Source of the DNA: Nocardioides oleivorans
GTDB lineage: Bacteria > Actinomycetota > Actinomycetes > Propionibacteriales > Nocardioidaceae
Direction: 5' to 3'
Assembly: GCF_004137255.1 (NCBI RefSeq)
Contig: NZ_SDWT01000001.1
Location: forward strand, 558,001-622,000
Length of the DNA stretch: 64,000 nucleotides
In this document: piece after piece, positions 55,389 through 63,975 of the stretch
Layout: every line of letters starts with the position of its first letter
Numbering within the stretch: the stretch's first letter is position 1
The notes under the pieces: model-generated
The model's input: only the letters and a program-made list of their open reading frames with translations
What the model was told of the DNA's origin: nothing
The model's database searches: none
Made by a program: the position numbers and the translations under genes

Positions 55389-55858
55389 ACCGCGTCCTCA
55401 CCACCGGCGTGATCGCCGCCAGCCAGCTGGCCCTGGTCGGCCTCGCCGTCGCACCCCAGCTCTCCGCCCGCGCGAGCGGCGACACCTACCTCCTGCGGGT
55501 GGCACCGGTCGACCCGATCGACCCCTTCCGCGGCGCCTACGTCGCGCTCGACTACCCCGGTCTGCGCGAGGACGACGCCCCGGTCCTCGACGACGGTCGC
55601 CAGGGCGACCTTTACGTCACCCTCGAGCAGCACGGCGACGTGTGGCGGGCCGGCGAGTGGAGCCGCGAGCGCCCGGACGACGGGCCGTACCTCGCGTGCG
55701 ACGACCGCACGTGGCAGGTCCAGTGCGGGATCGAGAGCTGGTTCCTGCCGCAGGACGAGGCGAAGCAGGTCGAACGGCTGCTCCGCGACGGCGCCGTCGC
55801 GGAGGTCAAGGTCGACGGTCGGGGCAACGCCGCCGTCGTCGACGTACGTGCACCGTGA
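55385..55858 (+). CDS. GDYXXLXY domain secreted protein
   Basis: This 157-residue protein has a signal-peptide-like or anchoring N-terminus (LTTGVIAASQLALVGLAVA), then PVDPIDPFRGAYVALDY, the signature of the GDYXXLXY family (here GAYVALDY). It has Cys residues (YLACDDRTWQVQCGIE) likely to pair outside the cell. Partners of DUF2157 genes often carry this domain, as here. Function is unknown. Confidence 0.82.
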   Translation: MNRVLTTGVIAASQLALVGLAVAPQLSARASGDTYLLRVAPVDPIDPFRGAYVALDYPGLREDDAPVLDDGRQGDLYVTLEQHGDVWRAGEWSRERPDDGPYLACDDRTWQVQCGIESWFLPQDEAKQVERLLRDGAVAEVKVDGRGNAAVVDVRAP

Positions 55859-55867
55859 CCGGCGCCC

Positions 55868-56338
55868 TCACAGGCGGCTGAGCGAGACCGTGTAGTAGAG
55901 CTCGTCGTCCGTGGCGTTCGCGATCCGGTCCACGGTGATCGTGGTCGGGACGCCGCGGCGCGTGTAGTCGACGTCCACCGCGTCGGCGGTCCCCTGGGAC
56001 TCGCGGATCATCGTGAACACCTCGTCCACCGACCAGCCGCGACGGGGGGCGACGCGTCGCTCGCCCTGGGTGACCCGCACGATCGCGTCGTCGCGCACCA
56101 CGGTGCGCACGGGCTCGGAGACCTGGCAGAAGCAGCTGAGCCGGACGGTGATGACGTAGTCGTCGATGTCCTTGGACTGCCACCGCTGCCACGCGCGGTC
56201 GAGGGCTGGGTCGTCGTTCATCCCGGGCACGAACGGCTGCACCGGCTGCGGGTCCGTGACGGCGTACGCCGGCGCAGCACCGGCGCCGACGACGGCGGCG
56301 AGCAGGACGACGAGGGACAGGCGCTTCATGGAGGTCAT
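55868..56338 (-). CDS. DUF6174 secreted protein
   Basis: This ~156-residue protein has a signal peptide (MKRLSLVVLLAAVVGAGAAPAYA) and a small domain with DDYVITVRLSCFCQVSEPVR and a CXC pair, followed by GWSVDEVFTMIRESQ. This matches the DUF6174 style. The start could be 56338 (used, GGAGGG before it) or 56329. It faces the GDYXXLXY gene end to end. Function is unknown. Confidence 0.72.
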   Translation of the reverse strand: MTSMKRLSLVVLLAAVVGAGAAPAYAVTDPQPVQPFVPGMNDDPALDRAWQRWQSKDIDDYVITVRLSCFCQVSEPVRTVVRDDAIVRVTQGERRVAPRRGWSVDEVFTMIRESQGTADAVDVDYTRRGVPTTITVDRIANATDDELYYTVSLSRL

Positions 56339-56375
56339 GTCCCTCCGACGTGCCGGGGTCACCGGACGGTTCCGC

Positions 56376-56651
56376 TCAGCCGCCTGCGACGGCCGGGATC
56401 ACCGAGATCTGCACCCCGTCGGGGGTCGGCGTGGCGAGGTCCTCGAGGAAGCGGACGTCGTCGTTGCCGACGTAGACGTTGACGAACCGGCGCAACGCCC
56501 CGGCGTCGTCGAGGATGCGGGCCCTGATCCCGGCGTAGCTCGCGTCGAGGTCGTCGAGGACCGCGGCCAGGGTGTCGCCCTCGGCGCTGACCTCGGACTC
56601 GCCACCGGTGTAGGTGCGCAGGATGGTGGGGATCCGGACGGACACGCTCAT
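56376..56651 (-). CDS. MoaD/ThiS-family sulfur carrier protein
   Basis: This 91-residue ubiquitin-like protein has the beta-grasp fold pattern (MSVSVRIPTILRTYTGGESE, VNVYVGNDDVRFLEDL) and ends in the Gly-Gly tail AVAGG that is thiocarboxylated. It lies 12 bases after thrC, a common actinobacterial arrangement. It may donate sulfur for a cofactor, molybdopterin or homocysteine/cysteine metabolism. The SAM riboswitch upstream of thrC probably controls it too. Confidence 0.85.
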   Translation of the reverse strand: MSVSVRIPTILRTYTGGESEVSAEGDTLAAVLDDLDASYAGIRARILDDAGALRRFVNVYVGNDDVRFLEDLATPTPDGVQISVIPAVAGG

Positions 56652-56663
56652 GTGCTGGGCTCC

Positions 56664-57968
56664 TCAGACGATTCCGGACGCGGCGAAGGCGTCGTAGGTG
56701 GGGGCGATGGTGGCGACGGGGCCGACCCGGTCGGAGATCGCGTCGAGGGTCTTCAGGCCGTGGCCGGTGTTGATCACGACGGTCTCGAGCGAGGTGTCGA
56801 GCTGACCGGACTCGACGAGCTTCTTCAGTACGCCGACCGTGGTGCCGCCGGCGGTCTCGGTGAAGATGCCCTCGGTGCGGGCGAGCAGGACGATCGCGTC
56901 GCGCACCTCGTCGTCGGTGATGTCCTCCACGGCGCCGCCGGTGCGACGACAGACGTCGAGGACGTAGATGCCGTCGGCGGGGTTGCCGATGGCCAGGCTC
57001 TTGGCGATCGTGTCGGGCTTCACCGGTCGGATCGCGTCGGTGCCGGCCTTGTAGGCGACCGAGACCGGCGAGCAGCCGGCGGCCTGCGCGCCGTAGACCT
57101 TGTAGGGCTTGTCCTCGACGAGGCCGAGCTTGATCAGCTCCTGGAAGGCCTTGTCGACCTTGGTGAGCTGCGAGCCCGAGGCGACCGGGATGACGATCTG
57201 GTCGGGCAGGCGCCAGCCGAGCTGCTCGGCGATCTCGTAGCCGAGGGTCTTCGAGCCCTCGGCGTAGAAGGGGCGCACGTTGACGTTGACGAACGCCCAG
57301 CCCTCCTCCTCGCCGGCGATCTCGGAGGCGAGCTTGTTCACGTCGTCGTAGTTGCCGTCGACGGCGACGAGCTTCTCGGTGAAGACGGCGGAGTTGACCT
57401 TCTTCGGCGTCTCGAGGTTGCTCGGGATGAACACCACGGTCGGGATCCCGGCCCGGGCGCCGGCCGCTGCCACCGCGTTGGCCAGGTTGCCCGTCGAGGG
57501 GCACGCGAACACCTTGGCGTCGAGCTCGCGGGCCGCGCTCAGGGCGCAGGCGACGACGCGGTCCTTGAAGGAGTTGGTGGGGTTGGTGGAGTCGTCCTTG
57601 ACCCAGAGCCTGTCGATGCCGAGCTCACGGGCGAGGTTCTTCGCCTCCAGCAGCCGGGTGAAGCCCGGCTCGGTGTTGGGGCTCTGCTCGATGTCCGTCG
57701 GGACCGGCAGCAGCGCCTTGTAGCGCCAGATGTTGCGGGGGCCGGCGGCGATCTCCTCGCGGGTCACGGCCGGGAAGTCGTAGGCCACCTCGAGCGGCCC
57801 GAAGCACTCCGGACAGGCGTAGGAGGGGCCGAGCTCGACCTCGTGGCCGCACTCGCGGCAGGCCAGCGCCCGGGCATTGCCGAAGGCGCCGTCGCGCGGC
57901 CCCTTCTTCGCCGGGGCGGGAGTGCCGGCAGTGCCGGGAGTGGTGGTGTCGTCCAGCAGGGTGCTCAT
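56664..57968 (-). CDS. thrC: Threonine synthase
   Basis: This 434-residue PLP enzyme converts O-phosphohomoserine to threonine. It has a short N-terminal zinc-ribbon-like CRECGHEVELGPSYACPEC (two Cys pairs), then the PLP core STNPTNSFKDRVVACALSAA with the Schiff-base Lys and the Ser/Gly-rich ASGSQLTKVDKAFQ block. The start MSTLLDD at 57968 follows AAGGAGG. A SAM-I riboswitch lies immediately upstream, linking threonine and methionine branch control. It is followed by a MoaD/ThiS gene. Confidence 0.93.
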   Translation of the reverse strand: MSTLLDDTTTPGTAGTPAPAKKGPRDGAFGNARALACRECGHEVELGPSYACPECFGPLEVAYDFPAVTREEIAAGPRNIWRYKALLPVPTDIEQSPNTEPGFTRLLEAKNLARELGIDRLWVKDDSTNPTNSFKDRVVACALSAARELDAKVFACPSTGNLANAVAAAGARAGIPTVVFIPSNLETPKKVNSAVFTEKLVAVDGNYDDVNKLASEIAGEEEGWAFVNVNVRPFYAEGSKTLGYEIAEQLGWRLPDQIVIPVASGSQLTKVDKAFQELIKLGLVEDKPYKVYGAQAAGCSPVSVAYKAGTDAIRPVKPDTIAKSLAIGNPADGIYVLDVCRRTGGAVEDITDDEVRDAIVLLARTEGIFTETAGGTTVGVLKKLVESGQLDTSLETVVINTGHGLKTLDAISDRVGPVATIAPTYDAFAASGIV

Positions 57969-57980
57969 GAAGTCCTCCTT

Positions 57981-58117
57981 CTCATCTGTCCCCCGCGGCT
58001 TTCGCGTGGGCCGGATTTGGCACCTGCTCCCATGACTGCCGGAAGGTCTCCGGACAGGAGGCTCATGGGTGGTTGCCGGGACTTCGACGGGCCGTTCCCT
58101 CAGTCCCTCGTGATGAG
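57981..58117 (-). ncRNA. SAM-I (S-box) riboswitch in the thrC leader
   Basis: On the minus strand CTCATC (58117-58112) and GATGAG (57986-57981) form P1. Between them are the SAM-I landmarks: AGGGACTGAGGGAACGGCCC, GAAGTCCCGGCAACC, a P3 closed by CCCATGA/TCATGGG, and GGTGCCAAATCCGG. The 3' P1 strand ends directly before the AAGGAGG Shine-Dalgarno of thrC, which suggests translational control when SAM is bound. Confidence 0.88.
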
Positions 58118-58185
58118 CAGGACCAGAGTAGGCAGGCCGTCTCACGATGCGCACATCGAGTCCACGATGTGGTCGCACCGGGGTG

Positions 58186-59016
58186 TCAGCGACGTACGAC
58201 GAGCCCGCTGAGCAGCTCGACGACGCCCGCGGGGCCCTCGACCACGACGTCGGCGAGCTCCACGAGGTCGGGCTGTTCGTGCGAGGCGGAGCAGACCACG
58301 AGCCCCGGCAGGCCGTCGGCCCGCAGCGCGCGCACGGCCTCGAACGCCTCGATGTCCCCGAGGTCGTCGCCGCCGAAGACGATGCCGGTCGCCTCCTGCT
58401 CGGCCACGAACGCGCGCACGGCGTGGCCCTTGTGCATGTCGCCCGAGCGCACCTCGATGACGTTGCGGCCGGGCTCGACGGAGAGGTGGTGGCGCTCGGC
58501 GAGGCTCGTCAGCGGCTTGACCAGCCGCTCGAACGCACCTGCCGGGTCGTCCATCCGGCGGGTGTGCACGGCGACGGCGAGCCCCTTCTCCTCGATGAAC
58601 GCGTCGGCGGCCCCGGCCGTGCGCAGCACCGACGGCAGCTCGCGCTCGAAGGTCGCCAGGCCGGCGGGCGGTCGCGGCGACCGGATCCGCTGGTCGGTGG
58701 CCGACCAGCGCTCGTTGCCGTAGTGGCCGAAGACGAAGAGCTCGGCACCCCGGTCGAGCATCGCGTTGCCGAGGGCGTCCAGGTCGCCCATCGAGATCGC
58801 CTGGCGGGCCGGGCGGCCGGTGATCACGGCGACCGCGCGGACGACCTCGGCCAGCTCGAGCAGGGCGCCCGGCGCCCCGGGGTGCAGCCGGGCCGCCTCC
58901 GGGTCGTCGACCACGGGGGAGAGGGTGCCGTCGAAGTCGAGGCCGACGACGACACCGTCGAGGACGGCTCGTACGGCGTCGTAGTGGGCGCGCGCGTCGT
59001 CGGAGGTGAACTCCAT
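58186..59016 (-). CDS. otsB: Trehalose-6-phosphate phosphatase
   Basis: This 276-residue HAD phosphatase completes trehalose synthesis by dephosphorylating trehalose-6-phosphate. The nucleophile and acid are Asp27 and Asp29 in GLDFDGTLSPV, and the cap/core motifs VAVITGRPARQA and VFGGDDLGDIEAFEAV match the family. The start at 59016 (MEFTSDD) follows a Gly-rich stretch; a GTG four codons upstream is an alternative. otsA lies 1.1 kb away on the opposite strand. Confidence 0.92.
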   Translation of the reverse strand: MEFTSDDARAHYDAVRAVLDGVVVGLDFDGTLSPVVDDPEAARLHPGAPGALLELAEVVRAVAVITGRPARQAISMGDLDALGNAMLDRGAELFVFGHYGNERWSATDQRIRSPRPPAGLATFERELPSVLRTAGAADAFIEEKGLAVAVHTRRMDDPAGAFERLVKPLTSLAERHHLSVEPGRNVIEVRSGDMHKGHAVRAFVAEQEATGIVFGGDDLGDIEAFEAVRALRADGLPGLVVCSASHEQPDLVELADVVVEGPAGVVELLSGLVVRR

Positions 59017-59091
59017 GCCCCCACCCAACCACGCAGCGGGGACGCACGGCGAACCGAGCGTGGCTGGGACCGCCGGCCGGCTGCTGGGGGA

Positions 59092-59637
59092 CTACTGGGG
59101 CGCGTCGGTGGTGAGGATGACCGTGAGCCGGTCCTTCCTCATCTCCCCCACGGCCGGCGCGGTGCGCGCGATGCCGAGGTCGAGGGCGAGCTGCTTGCCG
59201 GCCGCCTTGAGCCGCGGCGGGAAGTAGACCGTGGTCGTCGGGACGACGCCGTACCAGTTGTCCTCGCCCACCACCGACCAGCCGATGGTGGTCGCCCGGG
59301 TGGCCGTGGTCGCGGCCAGGCCCTTGATCCCGGAGTTGTTGTAGACCTCGACGTAGACCTCGCCGCGCTTGATCGCCGGCGGAGGCTTCGGCGTCTTCGT
59401 CGCGCTCGGCGTCGCCTCCGGCGTCTGCTCGGCGCTGGCGATCGTGGCGGTGTTGTCGACCCGCCGCTCGGTCGGCGACTGCTCGCGGGTGGCCAGGAAG
59501 GTGATCGACGCCATCGCGACGGCGAGCACCGAGAGCATCACGAGCGGGGACGGGAACGCGACGCCACGCTCGTCACGCGAACGACGGGAGGGGCGGGAGC
59601 CGGGGTGACGGCCGGTGCTGCTGGGGAAGGAGGCCAT
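59092..59637 (-). CDS. LytR_C (LytR/CpsA/Psr C-terminal) domain membrane protein
   Basis: This 181-residue protein has an N-terminal basic region, then a single membrane helix (SPLVMLSVLAVAMASITFLA, about residues 27-46), a Thr/Pro-rich linker and a LytR_C domain (VYVEVYNNSGIKGLAATTAT, VPTTTVYFPP). The domain sits outside the cell and may bind cell-wall glycopolymers. It lies just downstream of the DUF3263 gene on the same strand. Start 59637 is the best ATG. Confidence 0.8.
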   Translation of the reverse strand: MASFPSSTGRHPGSRPSRRSRDERGVAFPSPLVMLSVLAVAMASITFLATREQSPTERRVDNTATIASAEQTPEATPSATKTPKPPPAIKRGEVYVEVYNNSGIKGLAATTATRATTIGWSVVGEDNWYGVVPTTTVYFPPRLKAAGKQLALDLGIARTAPAVGEMRKDRLTVILTTDAPQ

Positions 59638-59678
59638 GGGGAAGGTGACCAATCGTGAGTGGTGGAGGTGGACGCCCG

Positions 59679-59981
59679 TCAGATCTCGAAGCCGAGGCGG
59701 CGGGCGGAGCGCTGGCGCTGGCGCGAGGCGCGCAGCCGGCGGAGGCGGCGCACCAGCAACGGGTCGGCCTCGAGGGCCTCGGGACGGTCGATGAGCGCGT
59801 TGAGGACCTGGTAGTAGCGGGTGGAGGACATGTCGAAGTTCTCGCGCACCGCCTGCTCCTTGGCACCGGCGTACTTCCACCAGTGGCGCTCGAACTCCAG
59901 GATGTCGCGGTCGCGCTGGCTCAGCCCGGCAGCAGTCTCCTGCTCGGCTGCGATGTGCTTGGCGGCGTCCATCCGTGCCAT
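59679..59981 (-). CDS. DUF3263 small protein
   Basis: This 100-residue actinobacterial conserved protein matches DUF3263: QRDRDILEFERHWWKYAGAKEQAVRENF is a helix-turn-helix-like region, followed by MSSTRYYQVLNALIDRPEAL and a basic tail RRLRRLRASRQRQRS. It may bind DNA or act as a regulatory protein. It starts with ATG after GAGGAG. A -10 at 60033-60028 (TAGACT) with -35 at 60057-60052 is likely. Confidence 0.85.
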   Translation of the reverse strand: MARMDAAKHIAAEQETAAGLSQRDRDILEFERHWWKYAGAKEQAVRENFDMSSTRYYQVLNALIDRPEALEADPLLVRRLRRLRASRQRQRSARRLGFEI

Positions 59982-60027
59982 CTCCTCCTCGACCCCACGT
60001 CCACCCGTGGCCGGGCGGACTGCGGTC

Positions 60028-60057
60028 AGTCTAGGTGACGAACGACAACGATGTCAT
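60028..60057 (-). promoter_or_regulatory. Promoter of the DUF3263/LytR_C gene pair
   Basis: TAGACT (60033-60028) and ATGACA (60057-60052) are 18 bases apart, a plausible -10/-35 pair. The start of transcription would lie about 40 bases before the DUF3263 ATG. Confidence 0.4.
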
Positions 60058-60173
60058 TCGCCTCCGGCGAGTCGTCTGGACAAACTCGGGCGGACCCTCG
60101 GTCGCGGTCGACCGGTCCCCGTCGGGGCACCGGACGGCCACGGAGGGGTGACCCGCCCGTCACCGTGCGTCGA

Positions 60174-60179
60174 TAGGGT
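60174..60179 (+). promoter_or_regulatory. -10 hexamer TAGGGT of otsA
   Basis: It begins 12 bases before the GTG at 60186, consistent with a leaderless otsA mRNA. Confidence 0.45.
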
Positions 60180-60185
60180 GACGAC

Positions 60186-61628
60186 GTGACCACCGTCCCG
60201 CAGGCAGACCTCGTGATCGTGGCCAACCGCCTCCCCGTGGACCGGGTGACGCTGCCCGACGGGGGCGTCTCGTGGCGACGCTCCCCCGGCGGCCTGGTCT
60301 CGGCCCTCGAGCCGGTGATGCGCGCCAACGACGGCGCCTGGATCGGCTGGCCGGGCTCGGCCGACGAGGACGAGTTCGACCCGTTCGTCGAGGACGGGCT
60401 CTCGCTGGTGCCGGTCTCGATGAGCTCGCAGGAGGTCGAGGAGTTCTACGAGGGATTCTCCAACGGCACGCTGTGGCCGCTCTACCACGACGTGGTCGCC
60501 AAGCCGGAATTCCACCGTGAGTGGTGGGACTCCTACGTCTCGGTCAACGAGCGCTTCGCCGCCCGGGCCGCCGAGGTGGCCGCCGAGGGGGCGACGGTCT
60601 GGGTGCAGGACTACCAGCTCCAGCTGGTGCCGCAGATGCTGCGCGACCGGCGACCCGACCTGCGGATCGGCTTCTACCTCCACATCCCGTTCCCGCCCGC
60701 CGAGCTCTTCTCGCAGCTGCCGTGGCGCCGCCAGATCCTCGAGGGGCTGCTCGGTGCCGATCTGATCGGCTTCCAGCTGCCGGGGGCGGCCGCCAACTTC
60801 GTCCGCCTGGTGCGCAGCCGGGTGGGCCACAAGACGCACCGCGACACGATCTACCTGCCCGACGGCCGGCCGGTGAGGGCGACGGCGTTCCCGATCTCGA
60901 TCGACACCGCCGGCTTCGAGGAGCTCGCCCGCTCCGAGGGCGTGGCGAAGCGTGCTGAGGACATCCGCTCCGCCCTCGGCAACCCGAAGAAGATCTTCCT
61001 CGGCGTCGACCGGCTCGACTACACCAAGGGCATCTACTCCCGGCTGCGCGCCTTCGGCGAGCTCGTCCGCGACGGCCACATCGACGTCGAGGACGCCGTC
61101 TTCGTGCAGGTCGCGACCCCGTCGCGCGAGCGCGTCGAGCAGTACCGCATCCTCCGCGACGAGATCGAGCGGCTCGTCGGCCGGATCAACGGCGACGAGG
61201 GACGCATCGGTCGCCCGGCGATCTCCTACATGCACTCCTCCTACCCGCGCGAGGAGATGGCCGCGCTCTACCGCGCCGCCGACGTGATGGTGGTGACGCC
61301 GTTCCGCGACGGGATGAACCTCGTCGCCAAGGAGTACGTCGCCTGCCGCTACGAGGACGACGGGGCGCTGGTCCTCTCCGAGTTCGCCGGAGCCGCGCAG
61401 GAGCTGCGGCAGGCCTGGCTGGTCAACCCCTACGACATCGACGGCATGAAGGCAGCTCTCCTCGAGGCCTACGCCGCCGACGACAAGGAGACCGGCCGCC
61501 GGATGCGCGCGATGCGCAAGACCGTCGTCCAGCACGACGTCGCCCGCTGGGCGGCCGACTTCCTCCACGAGCTCGAGACGCTGCCCGAGCACCACGACAA
61601 GGCGACGCGCAAGCCGCACGCCGGCTGA
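60186..61628 (+). CDS. otsA: Trehalose-6-phosphate synthase (GT20)
   Basis: This 480-residue glycosyltransferase joins UDP-glucose (or GDP-glucose) and glucose-6-phosphate. Landmarks are LVIVANRLPVDRV at the N-terminus with the flexible donor loop (WRRSPGGLVSAL), VWVQDYQLQLVPQML, GVDRLDYTKGI, and the C-terminal FRDGMNLVAKEYVACR with the donor-binding Glu/Asn. It should provide trehalose as an osmoprotectant. GTG start with leaderless -10. It abuts the FMN gene in convergence. Confidence 0.95.
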   Translation: MTTVPQADLVIVANRLPVDRVTLPDGGVSWRRSPGGLVSALEPVMRANDGAWIGWPGSADEDEFDPFVEDGLSLVPVSMSSQEVEEFYEGFSNGTLWPLYHDVVAKPEFHREWWDSYVSVNERFAARAAEVAAEGATVWVQDYQLQLVPQMLRDRRPDLRIGFYLHIPFPPAELFSQLPWRRQILEGLLGADLIGFQLPGAAANFVRLVRSRVGHKTHRDTIYLPDGRPVRATAFPISIDTAGFEELARSEGVAKRAEDIRSALGNPKKIFLGVDRLDYTKGIYSRLRAFGELVRDGHIDVEDAVFVQVATPSRERVEQYRILRDEIERLVGRINGDEGRIGRPAISYMHSSYPREEMAALYRAADVMVVTPFRDGMNLVAKEYVACRYEDDGALVLSEFAGAAQELRQAWLVNPYDIDGMKAALLEAYAADDKETGRRMRAMRKTVVQHDVARWAADFLHELETLPEHHDKATRKPHAG

Positions 61629-63200
61629 CTAGCGGCCCGGCCGCACCTCGTCCACGGTGTGGTCGGTGGCGTCCTGCGCGACCATGAGCGCCTCGATCTC
61701 CTTGACGAGGCGCTCGCCCAGCCGGGGCCACGTCGGGTCGTAGCCGTAGGTCTCGGCGAGCCCGACGGCCGAGCGGGTGCCGTCGAGGATGTCGATGTCG
61801 CGCGGGGAGATCAGGCCCGGGTGCACGACCCCGATCGCCTCGGAGACCTTGAGCAGGTCGCGGCGCATGGAGCGGACGTAGTTGGCCGCTCGCACGCTCT
61901 TGAGCGACACGTCGAGGCCACGGGTGTAGCGCGGGTTCTGCGTGGCGACGCCGACCGGGCAGTGGTCGGTGTGGCACTTCTGCGCCTGGATGCAGCCGAT
62001 CGACATCATCGCCTCGCGGCCGGCGTTGACCATGTCGGCGCCGAGGGCGAAGGCGACGATCGCGTTCTCCGGGATGCCGAGCTTGCCGGCGCCGATGAAG
62101 ACCACGTCGTCGGTGAGGCCCGCGGTGGCGAAGCGGCGGTAGACCTCGGCGAAGGCGATCCGGAAGGGGTAGGCCACCGAGTCGGAGAAGATCATCGGCG
62201 CGGCACCGGTGCCGCCCTCACCACCGTCGATGTTGACGAAGTCGACGCCGCGCTGGCCGTCGGCCATCGCCGCGGTGAGCTCGTCCCACATCGTCAGGTT
62301 GCCGACGGCTGACTTGATGCCGACCGGCAGGCCGGTCGCCTGGGCGACGGTCTCCACGAAGTCGAGCATCGAGTCGACGTCGCCGAACACCTCGTGGCGG
62401 CTCGGCGACGCACAGTCCTTGCCCTGGGGGATGCCCCGGATCTCGGCGATCTCCTTGCTGACCTTCTCCCCCGGCAGCATGCCGCCGAGGCCAGGCTTGG
62501 CGCCCTGGCTGAGCTTGACCTCGATCGCCCTGACCGGAGCGGACTGCACGAGGTCGACGAGCCGGGCCAGGTCGAAGCGGCCGTGCTCGTCGCGGCAGCC
62601 GAAGTAGGAGGTGCCGATCTGGAAGACGATGTCGCCGCCGTGGCGGTGGTGCGGCGAGAGCGCACCCTCGCCGGTGTTCTGGAGGCAGCCGGCCATGGCG
62701 GCGCCCTTGTTGAGCGACTCGACGGCCTTGCCCGACAGCGAGCCGAAGCTCATCCCGGAGATGTTCACGACCGACTGCGGGCGGAAGGAGTGCGTACGAC
62801 CCCGCGCCGCGCCCATCACCTTCGCGCAGGGCAGCGCGATCTCCTCCTGCGCGTGCGGCATGGTCGCGGCACCGGGGCCGGTGAAGGTGCGGTGCTTGAT
62901 GATCGGGTAGCCCGTGAGGTTCTCGACGTCGTTGTCGGTGCCGAAGCCGAAGTAGTTGTTCTCCATCTTGGAGCTGGCATAGACCCAGCGGCGCTGGTCA
63001 CGGCTGAACGGCCGCTCCTCGTCGTTGCCGGTGACGATGTACTGGCGCAGCTCGGGACCGACCTTCTCGACCAGGAACCGGCCGTGGCCCAGGACAGGGA
63101 AGTTGCGCAGGATCGCGTGCTTCCTCTGGACCAGGTCGTGCGCCGCCGTCGCCGCAGTGGCCGCCGCTGCGCCGCCCAGGATCGCGTACCTCCACCTCAT
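61629..63200 (-). CDS. FMN-binding glutamate synthase-family protein
   Basis: This 523-residue protein matches the central/FMN domain of glutamate synthase, standing alone. It has an N-terminal membrane-like segment (residues 5-20), then ISGMSFGSLSGKAVESLN, VDFVNIDGGEGGTGAAPM and the iron-sulfur cysteines in CIQAQKCHTDHCPVGVATQ. It lacks the glutaminase domain, so it is unlikely to be a complete glutamate synthase and probably catalyses another FMN-linked reduction. It converges with otsA. Confidence 0.88.
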   Translation of the reverse strand: MRWRYAILGGAAAATAATAAHDLVQRKHAILRNFPVLGHGRFLVEKVGPELRQYIVTGNDEERPFSRDQRRWVYASSKMENNYFGFGTDNDVENLTGYPIIKHRTFTGPGAATMPHAQEEIALPCAKVMGAARGRTHSFRPQSVVNISGMSFGSLSGKAVESLNKGAAMAGCLQNTGEGALSPHHRHGGDIVFQIGTSYFGCRDEHGRFDLARLVDLVQSAPVRAIEVKLSQGAKPGLGGMLPGEKVSKEIAEIRGIPQGKDCASPSRHEVFGDVDSMLDFVETVAQATGLPVGIKSAVGNLTMWDELTAAMADGQRGVDFVNIDGGEGGTGAAPMIFSDSVAYPFRIAFAEVYRRFATAGLTDDVVFIGAGKLGIPENAIVAFALGADMVNAGREAMMSIGCIQAQKCHTDHCPVGVATQNPRYTRGLDVSLKSVRAANYVRSMRRDLLKVSEAIGVVHPGLISPRDIDILDGTRSAVGLAETYGYDPTWPRLGERLVKEIEALMVAQDATDHTVDEVRPGR

Positions 63201-63270
63201 GGGTCATGCCTAGCCCTCGCGCCGGGCGATGTCGAGGAACCGCGCGCGAACGGTGCACGGCAGTGTCGGC

Positions 63271-63975
63271 TCAGGCGAGCTCGCCGCGGGCGAGGCTCAC
63301 CCCGGAGTGGGTGGGGTCGCCGTCGTCGGGCTCGATGGAGATGTCGACGATCCGGTAGCCCTCGTCGACGAGGTCGCCGGGCACCCGGAACTCCCCCGAC
63401 TCACCGTCGCCGAGCACTCCCAGGGCCACCATCCGGTTGCCGTCGAGGTTGATCAGCCAGACCTCGTGGAAGCCGTCCTCCTCGCCGAGGTCGCGCGCCT
63501 CGACGCGCAGCGTGACGGCGTCGGCGTCACGCACGACCTCGGCCACGCCACGCGACTGCTCGCTGTCGAGGGCCGTGAGGTCGGCCGCGGCGACCACGGT
63601 CGCCGGGTCGCGCGGATCCGGCGAGGGAGCGGGGTCGTCGAGGGTCAACCTGCCCAGGCCGAGGCCGACCACCAGCGCGACGGCGGCGGCGAGCCCGGCG
63701 ACCCAGGTCGGCAGGGCACGACGACGGTTCGAGGGCGGGGTCAGCGGCACCACCTGGGCGCTCGAGCCCGCGATCTCGGCGAGCACCCGGCGGCGTACGT
63801 CCTCGGGCGGGGCGACCAGCGCCTCGGACTCGACGGCCGTCGACCGGACGCCGGCCAGCCGGTCGACCAGGGCGGCGCAGTCCTCGCAGCCGGACACGTG
63901 CTCGCGGACGAGCGGGTCCACGTCGGAGCCGTCGAGCACCAGGCCCGCGAGGTCGTCAGGATGAGGATGGGTCAT
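63271..63975 (-). CDS. Anti-sigma factor (zinc-finger and RskA-type C-terminus)
   Basis: This 234-residue membrane protein has an N-terminal zinc-finger-like region with His and Cys (HPHPDDLAGLVLDG, HVSGCEDCAALVD), a single hydrophobic helix (about residues 91-108, WVAGLAAAVALVVGLGLG), and an extracellular RskA-type C-terminal domain (FHEVWLINLDGNRMVALG). It should bind and inhibit an ECF sigma factor until released by proteolysis. The upstream frame ends within its start region and probably encodes that sigma factor. Confidence 0.85.
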   Translation of the reverse strand: MTHPHPDDLAGLVLDGSDVDPLVREHVSGCEDCAALVDRLAGVRSTAVESEALVAPPEDVRRRVLAEIAGSSAQVVPLTPPSNRRRALPTWVAGLAAAVALVVGLGLGRLTLDDPAPSPDPRDPATVVAAADLTALDSEQSRGVAEVVRDADAVTLRVEARDLGEEDGFHEVWLINLDGNRMVALGVLGDGESGEFRVPGDLVDEGYRIVDISIEPDDGDPTHSGVSLARGELA

